This document shows, piece by piece, positions 8,893-16,725 of a stretch of 32,526 nucleotides of DNA. The stretch is taken from NCBI GenBank assembly GCA_030608005.1, contig JAUWIX010000015.1, forward strand, positions 1 to 32,526, in the 5' to 3' direction. Both the position numbers and the translations under genes were made by a program. Position 1 is the stretch's first letter, and each line of letters begins with the position of its first letter. The notes beneath the pieces are model-generated. The model saw only the letters and a program-made list of their open reading frames with translations, had not been told where the DNA came from and did no database searches. Source of the stretch: Dehalococcoidia bacterium. GTDB lineage: Bacteria; Chloroflexota; Dehalococcoidia; Dehalococcoidales; BS750m-G39.

Positions 8893-9756
8893 TTAGCCCC
8901 GGCGCCCTTTCCCACCGCGCCTGTATTCCATCTTAGCCCGTTGACTAGACCGTCTATCACTCCGATAGTCAGGGGCAATGATAGGAAATACCATACTGAT
9001 ACGGGGGTCTATGAAGCGGGAGCTGATGGGGTCGTCAATCTCATCCAGTGCTAGGCGGGTAGTGATTACCGTTGCCAATCGGGCATTATAGCGATAGTTG
9101 ATAACCTGATAAAGCTTTTCCTGCGCCCAAGGGGTGGTTGACTGCTCACCAAAGTCGTCTAAGATGAGCAATAGTGCATTCTTTACCTCTTCAAAGAGCT
9201 GGTCATAGGACACCCTGCTCTCAGGGCTGAAGGTGAAGCGCAGATGGTCAAGAAAGTCAGGCACCACCTCAAATTTGACTGGCTTTCCGGCTCGGAGGCA
9301 GTAATTAGCAATGGCTGCTGCCAGGTGGGTTTTACCACAGCCGGTAACACCCTGTAATACCAGCCAGCCATCGGGTGATTTGGCGAAGTCAAGGGCTAAG
9401 CGGAATGCCTGCTCCAGGTTCTGGCGCTGTTCCGGCAGCAGATTAACACGCCTCCAGTCAAAATTATCAAAGGTCATGCTTCTAAGTAACTCTAGGTCAA
9501 GACCACTATATCGTTGCAGGCGGGTTTGGCGCTCTTTATCCAATTCTTTCTGGGTGCAGCGGCAGGCAATAACCCGGCCGAAATCCGGCTTGCCTGATGG
9601 TAGCCGAGGATGAACAAATCCCGCCCCCTTACAGATAGGGCAGACTGAACTTGGTGAGGCCTCTTCTGTTTCTTCAGCGCCAGACCATGTGTCCATATTT
9701 GCCCTTAAAGTATTTATCTGGGCTTGTCTTCTTAAAATCTCCCCTATATGTTCCAT
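8893..9756 (-). CDS. DnaC/DnaI-like helicase-loader ATPase
   Basis: This AAA+ ATPase is of the DnaC/DnaI/IstB type; family members load the replicative helicase DnaB onto DNA. The 287 residues start with an IGEILRR segment typical of loaders. A zinc-binding region follows (C39, C42, C65, C67, with CPICKGAGF and CRC). Walker A GVTGCGKT is at 136-143 and Walker B LLILDDFG at 196-203. The tail is basic and rich in Arg and Gly. Two starts are possible: 9756, with AAGGTAAGGG upstream and an 83-bp overlap with the dnaD-like gene, or the ATG at 9696. The first keeps the family N-terminus and is preferred. Position next to dnaD-like and dnaB genes supports the loader role. Confidence 0.82.
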   Translation of the reverse strand: MEHIGEILRRQAQINTLRANMDTWSGAEETEEASPSSVCPICKGAGFVHPRLPSGKPDFGRVIACRCTQKELDKERQTRLQRYSGLDLELLRSMTFDNFDWRRVNLLPEQRQNLEQAFRLALDFAKSPDGWLVLQGVTGCGKTHLAAAIANYCLRAGKPVKFEVVPDFLDHLRFTFSPESRVSYDQLFEEVKNALLLILDDFGEQSTTPWAQEKLYQVINYRYNARLATVITTRLALDEIDDPISSRFIDPRISMVFPIIAPDYRSDRRSSQRAKMEYRRGGKGRRG

Positions 9757-10387
9757 TGCCCTTACCTTCTGCTGACCAGCGCTCTAAAATCGCTAAAATA
9801 TAGCTAATTTTGCGTTTGTTTTGGTTAACCGCTTCTTTGATAGCATCTCTTATCCAAGTTTGGGGGTAGAGCTTCTCGGCATCACGCAGCTCATCGGCAA
9901 TCATTGGGGTTAGCATACCGATGTTCTGTTCATAAAGGGTGAAGATGTCAGGTTGCTCCTCAGTCTCAATATAGGTTGGTTCTTTTGCTTTCAGTCCACT
10001 CAAGCTGAGCTCGCCATTTTGAATTTTAGCCATAATCTGTCTGTCAGACTCAGTATTGAGAAAATAGATGTCCTCGGGCGTTCCATCCCTATCTAATACC
10101 ATATGAAGGATGGTACCCCGCTTGGTAGCCATTTCCAGGGTGTGGTGTAATACCTTGTCTGGCGCTCTTGCTGTCCCCTTGAGACTGCTCATCAGGCTCT
10201 TATTGCCCAATAGCTCTCTGTAGGTAATAAAGCGGGGATAGCCCCGCTTGCGGTAAAGTGCCCAGAAGATGTGGAGGGTTGTTTTCAGCTCAGCGATATC
10301 ACTGATTTGTGGTAGCAATGTGCTGAACAAAAGATTGGGCAGGGGGGTAAACTGCATCTTGGCTGGGAAACCGGCGAACTGTTTCAT
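9674..10387 (-). CDS. DnaD-domain replication initiation protein
   Basis: This 237-residue protein has an N-terminal winged-helix-like part (about 10-100). Its C-terminal DnaD/DnaB_2-type domain (about 145-205) contains LYEQNIGMLTPMIADEL and ends in the YILAILERW motif. In Firmicutes, DnaD-domain proteins remodel origin or fork DNA and recruit the DnaI/DnaB machinery. It starts inside the dnaB stop (ATGA overlap of 4 bp), and the DnaC-like gene begins inside its 3' end. The three genes therefore form a translationally coupled primosome module. The Lys/Gly-rich C-terminal tail resembles the DNA-binding tail of DnaD. Confidence 0.82.
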   Translation of the reverse strand: MKQFAGFPAKMQFTPLPNLLFSTLLPQISDIAELKTTLHIFWALYRKRGYPRFITYRELLGNKSLMSSLKGTARAPDKVLHHTLEMATKRGTILHMVLDRDGTPEDIYFLNTESDRQIMAKIQNGELSLSGLKAKEPTYIETEEQPDIFTLYEQNIGMLTPMIADELRDAEKLYPQTWIRDAIKEAVNQNKRKISYILAILERWSAEGKGNGTYRGDFKKTSPDKYFKGKYGHMVWR

Positions 10388-11760
10388 AATAGAGTTAGCT
10401 CTTCGTTGGTAATATTGGCGAACTTAGCCATCCTGGGTTTAAACAGCAACTTGATTTCACCAGTAGGACCGTTACGGTGCTTGGCAATTATGATTTCAGT
10501 CGGCGGCGGGTAGCTTTCACCCGGGTGTTCCTTTTCCCACTCCTCTTTGGTGTAATAGACCTCGTCTCGATAGATAAACATAACCACGTCGGCATCCTGT
10601 TCAATGCTGCCGCTTTCTCTCAGGTCGGATAGTTGAGGCCTATGTGAAGCCCTCCACTCCACAGCTCGGCTGAGCTGCGATACCGCCAGCACTGGCACAT
10701 TGAGCTCGCGAGCTAATGCCTTAAGGGAACGGGAGATATAGCTAACCTCCTGGACACGGCTTTCCCCTCTGCCATCCCCCTGCATTAGCTGTAGGTAATC
10801 AACAATAATCAGGTTGATGCCGCGCTCAAAGTGCAGGCGGCGGGCTTTGCTTCGCATCTCTACCACCCGCAGTTGAGGGGTATCATCAATATAGATTGGT
10901 GCTTCAGAAAGCCTGCCGATGGCATCCATAATCCTTTTTTCCTGCTCTTCAGTGTGAAGCCCGAGGCGAACCCGCCTGGAATCAACTTCAGATTCGCTAG
11001 CCAGCAGGCGCAAGACCAATGGCTCCCGCGCCATCTCCAGGGTGAACAAAGCCACACAAGCCCCTTGCTCCACGGCGGCATTCCTGGCGAGGCTGAGAGC
11101 AAGACTTGTTTTGCCCAGGCTGGGTCTGCCGGCAATGATACACAGGTCAGAGCGCTGAAATCCGCCTAGGAATTCATCTAGACCAGCAAAACCTGACAGC
11201 ACATAGGGTATTGGCTCCCTGAGTTGACCTTCTGCCTCTGTGGCGGGAGCGGTGGTTTCAAAATACTTGTCTAGCACCTGGCGAATATGGATGAAGTCTC
11301 GTGGGCTTTGCCCGTGACGCAGTCTAAACAGGATATCCTCAGCTCGACTAAGGCTGGCATCAACATCTGGGTCAGCCTGATAACCAATATTGGCAATTTG
11401 CCCGGCGGCATCGATGAGGTGGCGCATTACCGATAGGCGATAAACAATTTGAGCATGATGCTCAATATCAAGAGAGGTTGGGCATATAGATATTAGGTGA
11501 CTTAAATAGGCAGCGCCGCCACAGGCCTCCAATTTCTCTCTTCGGTCAAGCTCTTGAGCCACTGTGATTTGGTCTATCGATTCATCGCGCTGGTAGAGTG
11601 ATAGGCATGCTCCATATACTAGCGAGTTTCGTTCGCTATAAAAATCTGACGGCTGAAGCAAGGTCGCAATTTTATAGATTGCTATCCCGTCTATCAGCAG
11701 CGAGCCGATTACCGCTTCTTCAGCATCAATATCATGCGGCGGCAATTTCTCGCTATACAT
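10384..11760 (-). CDS. dnaB: Replicative DNA helicase DnaB
   Basis: This is the hexameric 5'-3' helicase of the replication fork. The 458-residue protein has the N-terminal DnaB domain (PPHDIDAEEAVIGSLL at 7-22), a linker, and the RecA-like core. Walker A GRPSLGKT is at 211-218, followed by LFTLEMAREPLVLRLLA, IIVDYLQLMQ (motif H3) and LRESGSIEQDADVVMFIYR (H4). It begins one base after the rplI stop, an arrangement (rplI-dnaB) common in bacteria, and overlaps the dnaD-like gene by 4 bp. No intein is present. Confidence 0.97.
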   Translation of the reverse strand: MYSEKLPPHDIDAEEAVIGSLLIDGIAIYKIATLLQPSDFYSERNSLVYGACLSLYQRDESIDQITVAQELDRREKLEACGGAAYLSHLISICPTSLDIEHHAQIVYRLSVMRHLIDAAGQIANIGYQADPDVDASLSRAEDILFRLRHGQSPRDFIHIRQVLDKYFETTAPATEAEGQLREPIPYVLSGFAGLDEFLGGFQRSDLCIIAGRPSLGKTSLALSLARNAAVEQGACVALFTLEMAREPLVLRLLASESEVDSRRVRLGLHTEEQEKRIMDAIGRLSEAPIYIDDTPQLRVVEMRSKARRLHFERGINLIIVDYLQLMQGDGRGESRVQEVSYISRSLKALARELNVPVLAVSQLSRAVEWRASHRPQLSDLRESGSIEQDADVVMFIYRDEVYYTKEEWEKEHPGESYPPPTEIIIAKHRNGPTGEIKLLFKPRMAKFANITNEELTLL

Positions 11761-11761
11761 T

Positions 11762-12349
11762 CTAGGTCTTCTCCTCTTTCTTCGGAGGCTTCTTCTTTTC
11801 CTTCGTTGGCTTCTCTACTTTCTTTGTAGCCCTCTTCTCTTCCTTCGCTGGCTTCTCTACTTTCTTTGTAGCCCTCTTCTTTTCCTTTGGAGGCTTCTCT
11901 TCTTCCTTCGGAGCCTCCTCTTCAGTTACGGTAACCCTTATTTGGGGCACGATATCCTTAGCCAGTCTAATGGCTACCTCATAACTGCCTAGTTGACGGA
12001 TAGGCTCGTCTAATTCTAGCTTTCTTTTGTCAATAACTAGCCCGGTGGTGTCGCTTAGCCCGGAAGCAATATCGGCACCGGTGATTGAGCCATAAAGTCT
12101 GCCTTTTGCCCCAACTCGAGCTTTGAGGCTAACCTCCTTCCCTTCTAGCTGACGAGCCAGCTCAATCAATTCGGCATTTACCTGGGCTTTCACTTTGTCT
12201 CTTGTTTCTATCCGGGCAGTCGCCCGAGGCTTGGCTAGCAAGGCTAGTTTTTTGGGGATGAGGAAATTCCTGCCATAGCCATCGGCTACCTCTTTTATCT
12301 CACCGGCTTTAGCCACATGGGACACATCTTGCAGAAAAATGACCTTCAT
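11762..12349 (-). CDS. rplI: Ribosomal protein bL9 with a Lys/Glu-rich C-terminal tail
   Basis: Residues 1-142 are a complete L9: N-terminal domain [20 protein letters not shown] with GYGRNFLIP, long central helix, and C-terminal RNA-binding domain with GRLYGSIT. L9 normally stops near 150 residues. Here about 50 further residues of low complexity follow, made of Lys, Glu, Pro, Ala and Thr. The tail is encoded by a 42-bp tandem repeat and should be disordered and strongly basic, perhaps gripping rRNA. It lies between trxB (19 bp) and dnaB (1 bp). Confidence 0.95.
   Translation of the reverse strand: MKVIFLQDVSHVAKAGEIKEVADGYGRNFLIPKKLALLAKPRATARIETRDKVKAQVNAELIELARQLEGKEVSLKARVGAKGRLYGSITGADIASGLSDTTGLVIDKRKLELDEPIRQLGSYEVAIRLAKDIVPQIRVTVTEEEAPKEEEKPPKEKKRATKKVEKPAKEEKRATKKVEKPTKEKKKPPKKEEKT
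11792..11917. repeat. 42-bp tandem repeat in the rplI tail (three units)
   Basis: Units are at 11792-11833, 11834-11875 and 11876-11917. The first two differ at only two positions; the third is degenerate. Each encodes 14 residues of the [14 protein letters not shown] type, and the length is a multiple of three, so unit gain or loss keeps the L9 frame. Confidence 0.85.
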
Positions 12350-12368
12350 AATTTTTCCTTACTTATAA

Positions 12369-13316
12369 TTATACTTCACTTGGTAGAGAAGTGAAAGGTT
12401 GTTGGGAGATGAATTCTTCGGCATAGATGGCGGCGGTGGCGCCATCCCCAGCAGCAGTTATCGCCTGCCGGGCGGAGTTCAGGCGTATATCGCCAGCAGC
12501 AAAAATGCCGGGTATTTCGGTCCCCATTCTCTCGTTAGTGATGATGTAGCTAGCGGCATCAAGAGGTAAAACGCCTTTGAGGTAGTCTGTACCAGGTGTA
12601 AGCCCAATAGATACAAAGACCCCGGATACATCCAGGGTGGATTTCTCCCCGGTTATCACCTGGCGAAGCTTTAGCCTTTTAACTGTGCCTTCGCCCTCAA
12701 TCTCCTCTACAACGGTATTCCACAGGAATTCTATTTTAGGTTCAGAGAAGGCTTTCTCCTGTAGAATGCGGGTGGCACGGAGCTGGTCACGGCGGTGTAT
12801 CACTATAACCCTGGAGACAAATTTTACTAGGTGAAGGGCTTCGGTAATTGCCGCATCACCGCCACCAACTACGGCTACTGGCTTTTCTTTGAAGAAGGGG
12901 GCATCACAGGTGGCGCAGTAGGATACCCCTTTGCCACTAAATTTCTCTTCCCCAGGTATGCCCAGTTTGCGCCGCTCTGAGCCGCTAGCTATAATTACCG
13001 CTTTGGCAGTAAAGTTGCCCTTGGTGGTCATTACCACCTTTTTCTCTCCTTGAAGCTCGATGCCAATAACCTCAGCGATAATAGTGTTCAGCCCATGTTT
13101 GGTTGCCTGCTGGTTCATTAGTTGTCCCAGCTCAGGTCCAGAAACACCCTCAGGAAAGCCGGGGAAGTTCTCCACCAGCTCGGCATCTGCTATCTGACCG
13201 CCCACCAGCCCCCTTTCTATGAGCAGGCTACTTAGCCTGGCTCTTGAAGTGTAAAGTCCGGCGGTAAGCCCAGCCGGACCGCCACCAATAACAATTACCT
13301 CATATTCGTTATTCAT
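12369..13316 (-). CDS. trxB: Thioredoxin-disulfide reductase
   Basis: This FAD enzyme uses NADPH to reduce thioredoxin. The 315 residues have the FAD motif GGGPAGLTAGLYTSRA (from 11), the redox-active CATC (C134, C137), the second Rossmann motif VVGGGDAAITEAL, a typical HRRDQLRA segment that selects NADPH, and the C-terminal FAD motif AAGDIR. Length is normal. It starts 5 bp after the trxA stop, so the two are an obvious functional pair. Confidence 0.96.
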   Translation of the reverse strand: MNNEYEVIVIGGGPAGLTAGLYTSRARLSSLLIERGLVGGQIADAELVENFPGFPEGVSGPELGQLMNQQATKHGLNTIIAEVIGIELQGEKKVVMTTKGNFTAKAVIIASGSERRKLGIPGEEKFSGKGVSYCATCDAPFFKEKPVAVVGGGDAAITEALHLVKFVSRVIVIHRRDQLRATRILQEKAFSEPKIEFLWNTVVEEIEGEGTVKRLKLRQVITGEKSTLDVSGVFVSIGLTPGTDYLKGVLPLDAASYIITNERMGTEIPGIFAAGDIRLNSARQAITAAGDGATAAIYAEEFISQQPFTSLPSEV

Positions 13317-13321
13317 AGTCT

Positions 13322-13648
13322 TTATTCAAGGGCAGCATCCAATTCCCGTTTCAACTCTGCTTTGGGTCTATAGCCCACTATCTGTGAGGTTGGCTTCCCA
13401 TGTTTAAAGATAATGAGATTGGGAATAGCCATTATACCATATTTGACGGCAGTTCTGGCATTCTGGTCAACATCCAGCTTGGCAATAGTTATCCTGCCGG
13501 CGTACTCCTCAGCCAGCTCCTCTAGCACTGGGGCAGCCATAATACAAGGTCGGCACCAGGGTGCCCAGAAATCCACTAACACTGGTGTCTCTGACTTCAA
13601 TATAGCTTGGTCAAAATTGGCGTCATCTACTGCAATTGGTTTATTCAT
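13322..13648 (-). CDS. trxA: Thioredoxin with WCRPC active site
   Basis: This single-domain thioredoxin of 108 residues has the fold hallmarks VLVDFWAPWC (23-32), DVDQN, and the cis-proline MAIPNLIIFKHG. The active site is W31-C32-R33-P34-C35; canonical thioredoxins have Gly instead of Arg. Such WCRPC variants are found in some anaerobes, and the change should shift redox potential or partner choice. GGAGGAAAGT precedes the ATG. The start overlaps the plsX end by 8 bp and trxB follows at 5 bp. Confidence 0.95.
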   Translation of the reverse strand: MNKPIAVDDANFDQAILKSETPVLVDFWAPWCRPCIMAAPVLEELAEEYAGRITIAKLDVDQNARTAVKYGIMAIPNLIIFKHGKPTSQIVGYRPKAELKRELDAALE

Positions 13649-14636
13649 TACTTTCCTCCCTAATTCTTTGACAGATGTTTCGTTCTACTGTTTGTTTAGC
13701 TAAACCGATAGCATTTTTAATAGCCCTGGCTTGACTACGACCGTGGGCTACGATGATATTTCCATTTACCCCCAGGAGATAGGCGCCGCCGTATTCTCTA
13801 TAATCCACCCTTTTAACCCAGGAGCCTAATCCTAAATCGCGGAGGAGAGTTCGCCCCTGAAGGTGGTAAGCAGCGGAAAAGGCATGCCCTACTTGTTGCA
13901 GGAGACCGATGAAAGTGTCACCTAACCCCTCAATAGTCTTGAGCACTATATTCCCGGTGAAGCCATCGGTAACGAGGACATCGGCTGTTCTCTTTGATAT
14001 ATCTTGCCCTTCTATGCTGCCTATAAAGTTTAAATTGGTCTTCTTGAGGAGACTATAGCTTTCTTGAATCAGACGGTTGCCCTTCGTTTCCTCTTCGCCA
14101 TTGCTGAGCAAGGCGACGCGCGGGGAGCTGATGTCCAGGAGATGTTTAACGTAGGTTGTGCCTAAGTGGGCAAATTGGACTAAATGGCTTGGTCGGCAAT
14201 CGGTATTGGCACCAGCATCAATAAGGAGGGTAGGGGTGGAGGGGGTAATGTCAAGGAAACTGCCCAAGGCGGGGCGCTCAATGCCTTTTATCTTCCCCAG
14301 GCTGAGGTGGCTAGCACATAATACTGCCCCGGTGTTGCCTGCGGAGACAAAGGCTGAAGCTACACCATCTCTTACTAGATTAATTCCAATCACTATTGAG
14401 GAGTCTGGCTTACTGCGCACTGCCTTCAGAGGTGGCTCATGAGGCTCAATAACCTGGTTTGCTTCAATGATACTGAGGTTCAACTTATTTATATAGCGAC
14501 CTGCCAACACATGGAGTATGGCTTTGTTCCCTACCAGTGCAATGCCAACATCATATTCTTGGGCTGCTTTTATTGCCCCTTTGACTATTTCATGGGGAGC
14601 ATATTCTCCACCGGCAGCATCAACAGCGATTATCAT
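13641..14636 (-). CDS. plsX: Phosphate acyltransferase PlsX
   Basis: PlsX makes acyl-phosphate from acyl-ACP, feeding PlsY and thus phospholipid synthesis. The protein has 331 residues from the ATG at 14636, beginning MIIAVDAAGGEYAPHEIVKG. It shows the characteristic NTGAVL, DAGANTDC and LVTDGFTGNIVLKTIEG motifs. The frame stays open upstream to an ATG at 14720, but the extra 28 residues would overlap the activase gene and do not fit PlsX. A GGGAAAG lies upstream of the chosen start. It lies 19 bp after the activase and overlaps trxA by 8 bp. Confidence 0.94.
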   Translation of the reverse strand: MIIAVDAAGGEYAPHEIVKGAIKAAQEYDVGIALVGNKAILHVLAGRYINKLNLSIIEANQVIEPHEPPLKAVRSKPDSSIVIGINLVRDGVASAFVSAGNTGAVLCASHLSLGKIKGIERPALGSFLDITPSTPTLLIDAGANTDCRPSHLVQFAHLGTTYVKHLLDISSPRVALLSNGEEETKGNRLIQESYSLLKKTNLNFIGSIEGQDISKRTADVLVTDGFTGNIVLKTIEGLGDTFIGLLQQVGHAFSAAYHLQGRTLLRDLGLGSWVKRVDYREYGGAYLLGVNGNIIVAHGRSQARAIKNAIGLAKQTVERNICQRIREESNE

Positions 14637-14655
14637 CTCTTTCCCGCTCAAAATT

Positions 14656-15621
14656 TTAGCTGGTTGGGCTTCTTTCCCACAGGTCGCAACGACCCCCCCA
14701 TCGGGCAAGAACCTGACCATTGACGGAAAGCTGGGCTATCTCACATTGGTTAGGGCAGGCTTTGCATTCAAATGAGGAGGTATGATACTTTATCTCACTT
14801 ATGCCAAATCCCTTGAACTTGCTTCCATTGTGACTGTCCGCTATCTCTTCATGCACCAGTAAGGCGGCGCCTATTGCCCCCATCACCTCGTGGTGGGGTG
14901 GGACAATCACCTCGGTGCCAAGCTCTTCTTGAAGTGCTTTCACTATACCCTGGTTAAAGGCAACACCGCCCTGAAATATTATTGGGGGTTGAATATCTTT
15001 GCCTAAGCCAACATTGTTAAGGTAATTGCGCACTAATGCCTGGCACAGACCATAGAGAATGTCCACAGTCCGATGCCCCATTTGTTGTTTATGTATCATG
15101 TCTGATTCAGCAAAAACGGTGCATCGCCCAGCGATACGCACCGGTGTTGTGCTATCCAGTGCCCGCTGACTGAACTCCTCAATGCTTATATTGAGGCGTA
15201 GTGCCTGGTGGTCAAGGAAGCTGCCGGTACCGGCAGCACATACGGTGTTCATACCGAAGTCGGCCACTATCCCGTCTCTAATAATGATAATCTTACTATC
15301 CTGTCCCCCGATTTCGATGATGGTTTGCCCTTGGGGGAAATAGTGCAGGGCACCTACCGCATGGCTGGTAATCTCATTCTTGACTAAATCGGCACCGACG
15401 ATAACCCCGGCCAGGTAGCGAGCGCTCCCTGTGGTAGCCACACCGCAGATGTCCACATCTTTGGGCAGTTGCTGTTTGATTTGTTTCAACCCTTGCTGCA
15501 CCATATCGATGGGCTTACCCTGCGTCAATAAGTAAATGTGGGCAACCAACTCATCACTACCGTTTAGCACAGCAAACTTGGTAGTTACTGAGCCAACATC
15601 AATGCCCAAATAGGCTTCCAT
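14656..15621 (-). CDS. Acyl-CoA dehydratase activase (BadF/BadG/BcrA/BcrD, HgdC-like)
   Basis: This ASKHA-fold ATPase contains a [4Fe-4S] cluster that, in characterised relatives (HgdC), drives ATP-dependent one-electron reduction of 2-hydroxyacyl-CoA dehydratases or benzoyl-CoA-type reductases. The 321 residues show GIDVGSVTTKFAV (6-18), EIGGQDSKI (103-111) and CAAGTGSFLDHQA (128-140). C128 and C167 keep the 39-residue spacing of the two bridging cluster ligands of HgdC. A C-terminal Cys-rich segment (CKACPNQC...GGRCDLW) is an extra feature of the activase part of large fused relatives. No dehydratase subunits are nearby. The next genes upstream are its partner proteins. Confidence 0.88.
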   Translation of the reverse strand: MEAYLGIDVGSVTTKFAVLNGSDELVAHIYLLTQGKPIDMVQQGLKQIKQQLPKDVDICGVATTGSARYLAGVIVGADLVKNEITSHAVGALHYFPQGQTIIEIGGQDSKIIIIRDGIVADFGMNTVCAAGTGSFLDHQALRLNISIEEFSQRALDSTTPVRIAGRCTVFAESDMIHKQQMGHRTVDILYGLCQALVRNYLNNVGLGKDIQPPIIFQGGVAFNQGIVKALQEELGTEVIVPPHHEVMGAIGAALLVHEEIADSHNGSKFKGFGISEIKYHTSSFECKACPNQCEIAQLSVNGQVLARWGGRCDLWERSPTS

Positions 15622-15630
15622 AAACTCTCC

Positions 15631-16725
15631 TTAATCTATTTGTCGGTGCTTATTTTTTACCCGTCGCCTGTATTCCAGCAAGTCGACGAACGCTTCCAGT
15701 CTGGTTAGCATCCCTGGCTTGGCTATTTGTTCATCACAAAGGATGGTTAAAACTGGGATATTCTCTTTGGTCGATGACATGATATTTTGAGCTACTATCT
15801 CCGGCATACAGGTGAAGGGAGCAAGGTGCACCAGCCCATCATACTCCTTGGCGTGGAGCACCTTTTCCCCTACTGATTCCCAGCCATCGCCACCGATATC
15901 CCGCTTAAGATAGGGCAAAGCCGCCTTGTGAATCCTGTCCTTCTCATTCACGCCCATGGGATTAAGGAATAGGCTGAATTTAGTCCACTCTGAAATGAAG
16001 GTGGTTCTTCTTACCTCCACCCCCAGCTTGCCCAACTCCTTCTCTATATCTAGATTGGAAAAGGGCTCCAGTAATACATAAAATTCCCCAATTATGCCCA
16101 CTACCAGCGGTTGAGCCTCGCTGTCCTTGGTTACCTGGTTAAGCTGGTCAATGTAGCCTATTTGCACTCTCTTCAGGGTATTATAATCGTCTGCCTGGTC
16201 AATAGCCTCAATCGCTTTGGCAAATAGCTTATTTGCTGTCCCCTTTACCCGCTCTACAGGACGCACCTTTTGCACCACTCGTTCTATCCTGTCCAGGGCA
16301 TTTAATTTGGCTAGACCAAAGCGGAAGGCTGATATAATCTTAGACCAAGGGGCGTCATTTGACAAGCGCTTAATCATTTCCAGTAAGCCGAAAAGCTTTC
16401 GCTGTGAAACCCCTAAACAGACTATTTCTGCATTATACCCCAGGTCGTGAAGAATCTGCTCCTGTGTCTTAGCATAGTAGCCCAAGCGACATATGCCCGA
16501 GCCGGCAGGCATGAGTAAAGTATCGGCTCCAAGCTCGGCGGCTTCAATCAGGTTGCCCAGAGTTAGCTTGAATGGGATGCACATCCCTTCAGGGGAATAC
16601 CTGACCCCTAGCGATAGAGTGCGTTGGTTAGTTAGTGGTGGCATTACATAGTCAACATTAAGCCTTTGGAATAAAGCTTTAAACGGTATATATAGATTAC
16701 CCATATGGGGCATGCCTACACGCAT
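15631..16725 (-). CDS. Activase-associated protein (COG3581-like)
   Basis: This 364-residue protein belongs to the group described as predicted nucleotide-binding, 2-hydroxyacyl-CoA-dehydratase-activase-related proteins. Conserved features are an N-terminal MGNLYIPFKALFQ segment, SPEGMCIPFKLTLGN with a Cys, a GSGICRLGYY motif with a second Cys, and FTCMPEIVAQ with a third. These could hold an iron-sulfur cluster. The C-terminal TRLEAFVDLLEYRRR motif also ends the neighbouring protein. In many bacteria this unit is fused to the activase and a DUF2229 unit in one polypeptide of about 1,400 residues. Start overlaps the upstream gene by 10 bp. Confidence 0.78.
   Translation of the reverse strand: MRVGMPHMGNLYIPFKALFQRLNVDYVMPPLTNQRTLSLGVRYSPEGMCIPFKLTLGNLIEAAELGADTLLMPAGSGICRLGYYAKTQEQILHDLGYNAEIVCLGVSQRKLFGLLEMIKRLSNDAPWSKIISAFRFGLAKLNALDRIERVVQKVRPVERVKGTANKLFAKAIEAIDQADDYNTLKRVQIGYIDQLNQVTKDSEAQPLVVGIIGEFYVLLEPFSNLDIEKELGKLGVEVRRTTFISEWTKFSLFLNPMGVNEKDRIHKAALPYLKRDIGGDGWESVGEKVLHAKEYDGLVHLAPFTCMPEIVAQNIMSSTKENIPVLTILCDEQIAKPGMLTRLEAFVDLLEYRRRVKNKHRQID

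Noticed and set aside
14637-14720. N-terminal extension of plsX from an upstream ATG
   Set aside because: It would overlap the activase gene and add residues not found in PlsX; the start at 14636 matches the family.
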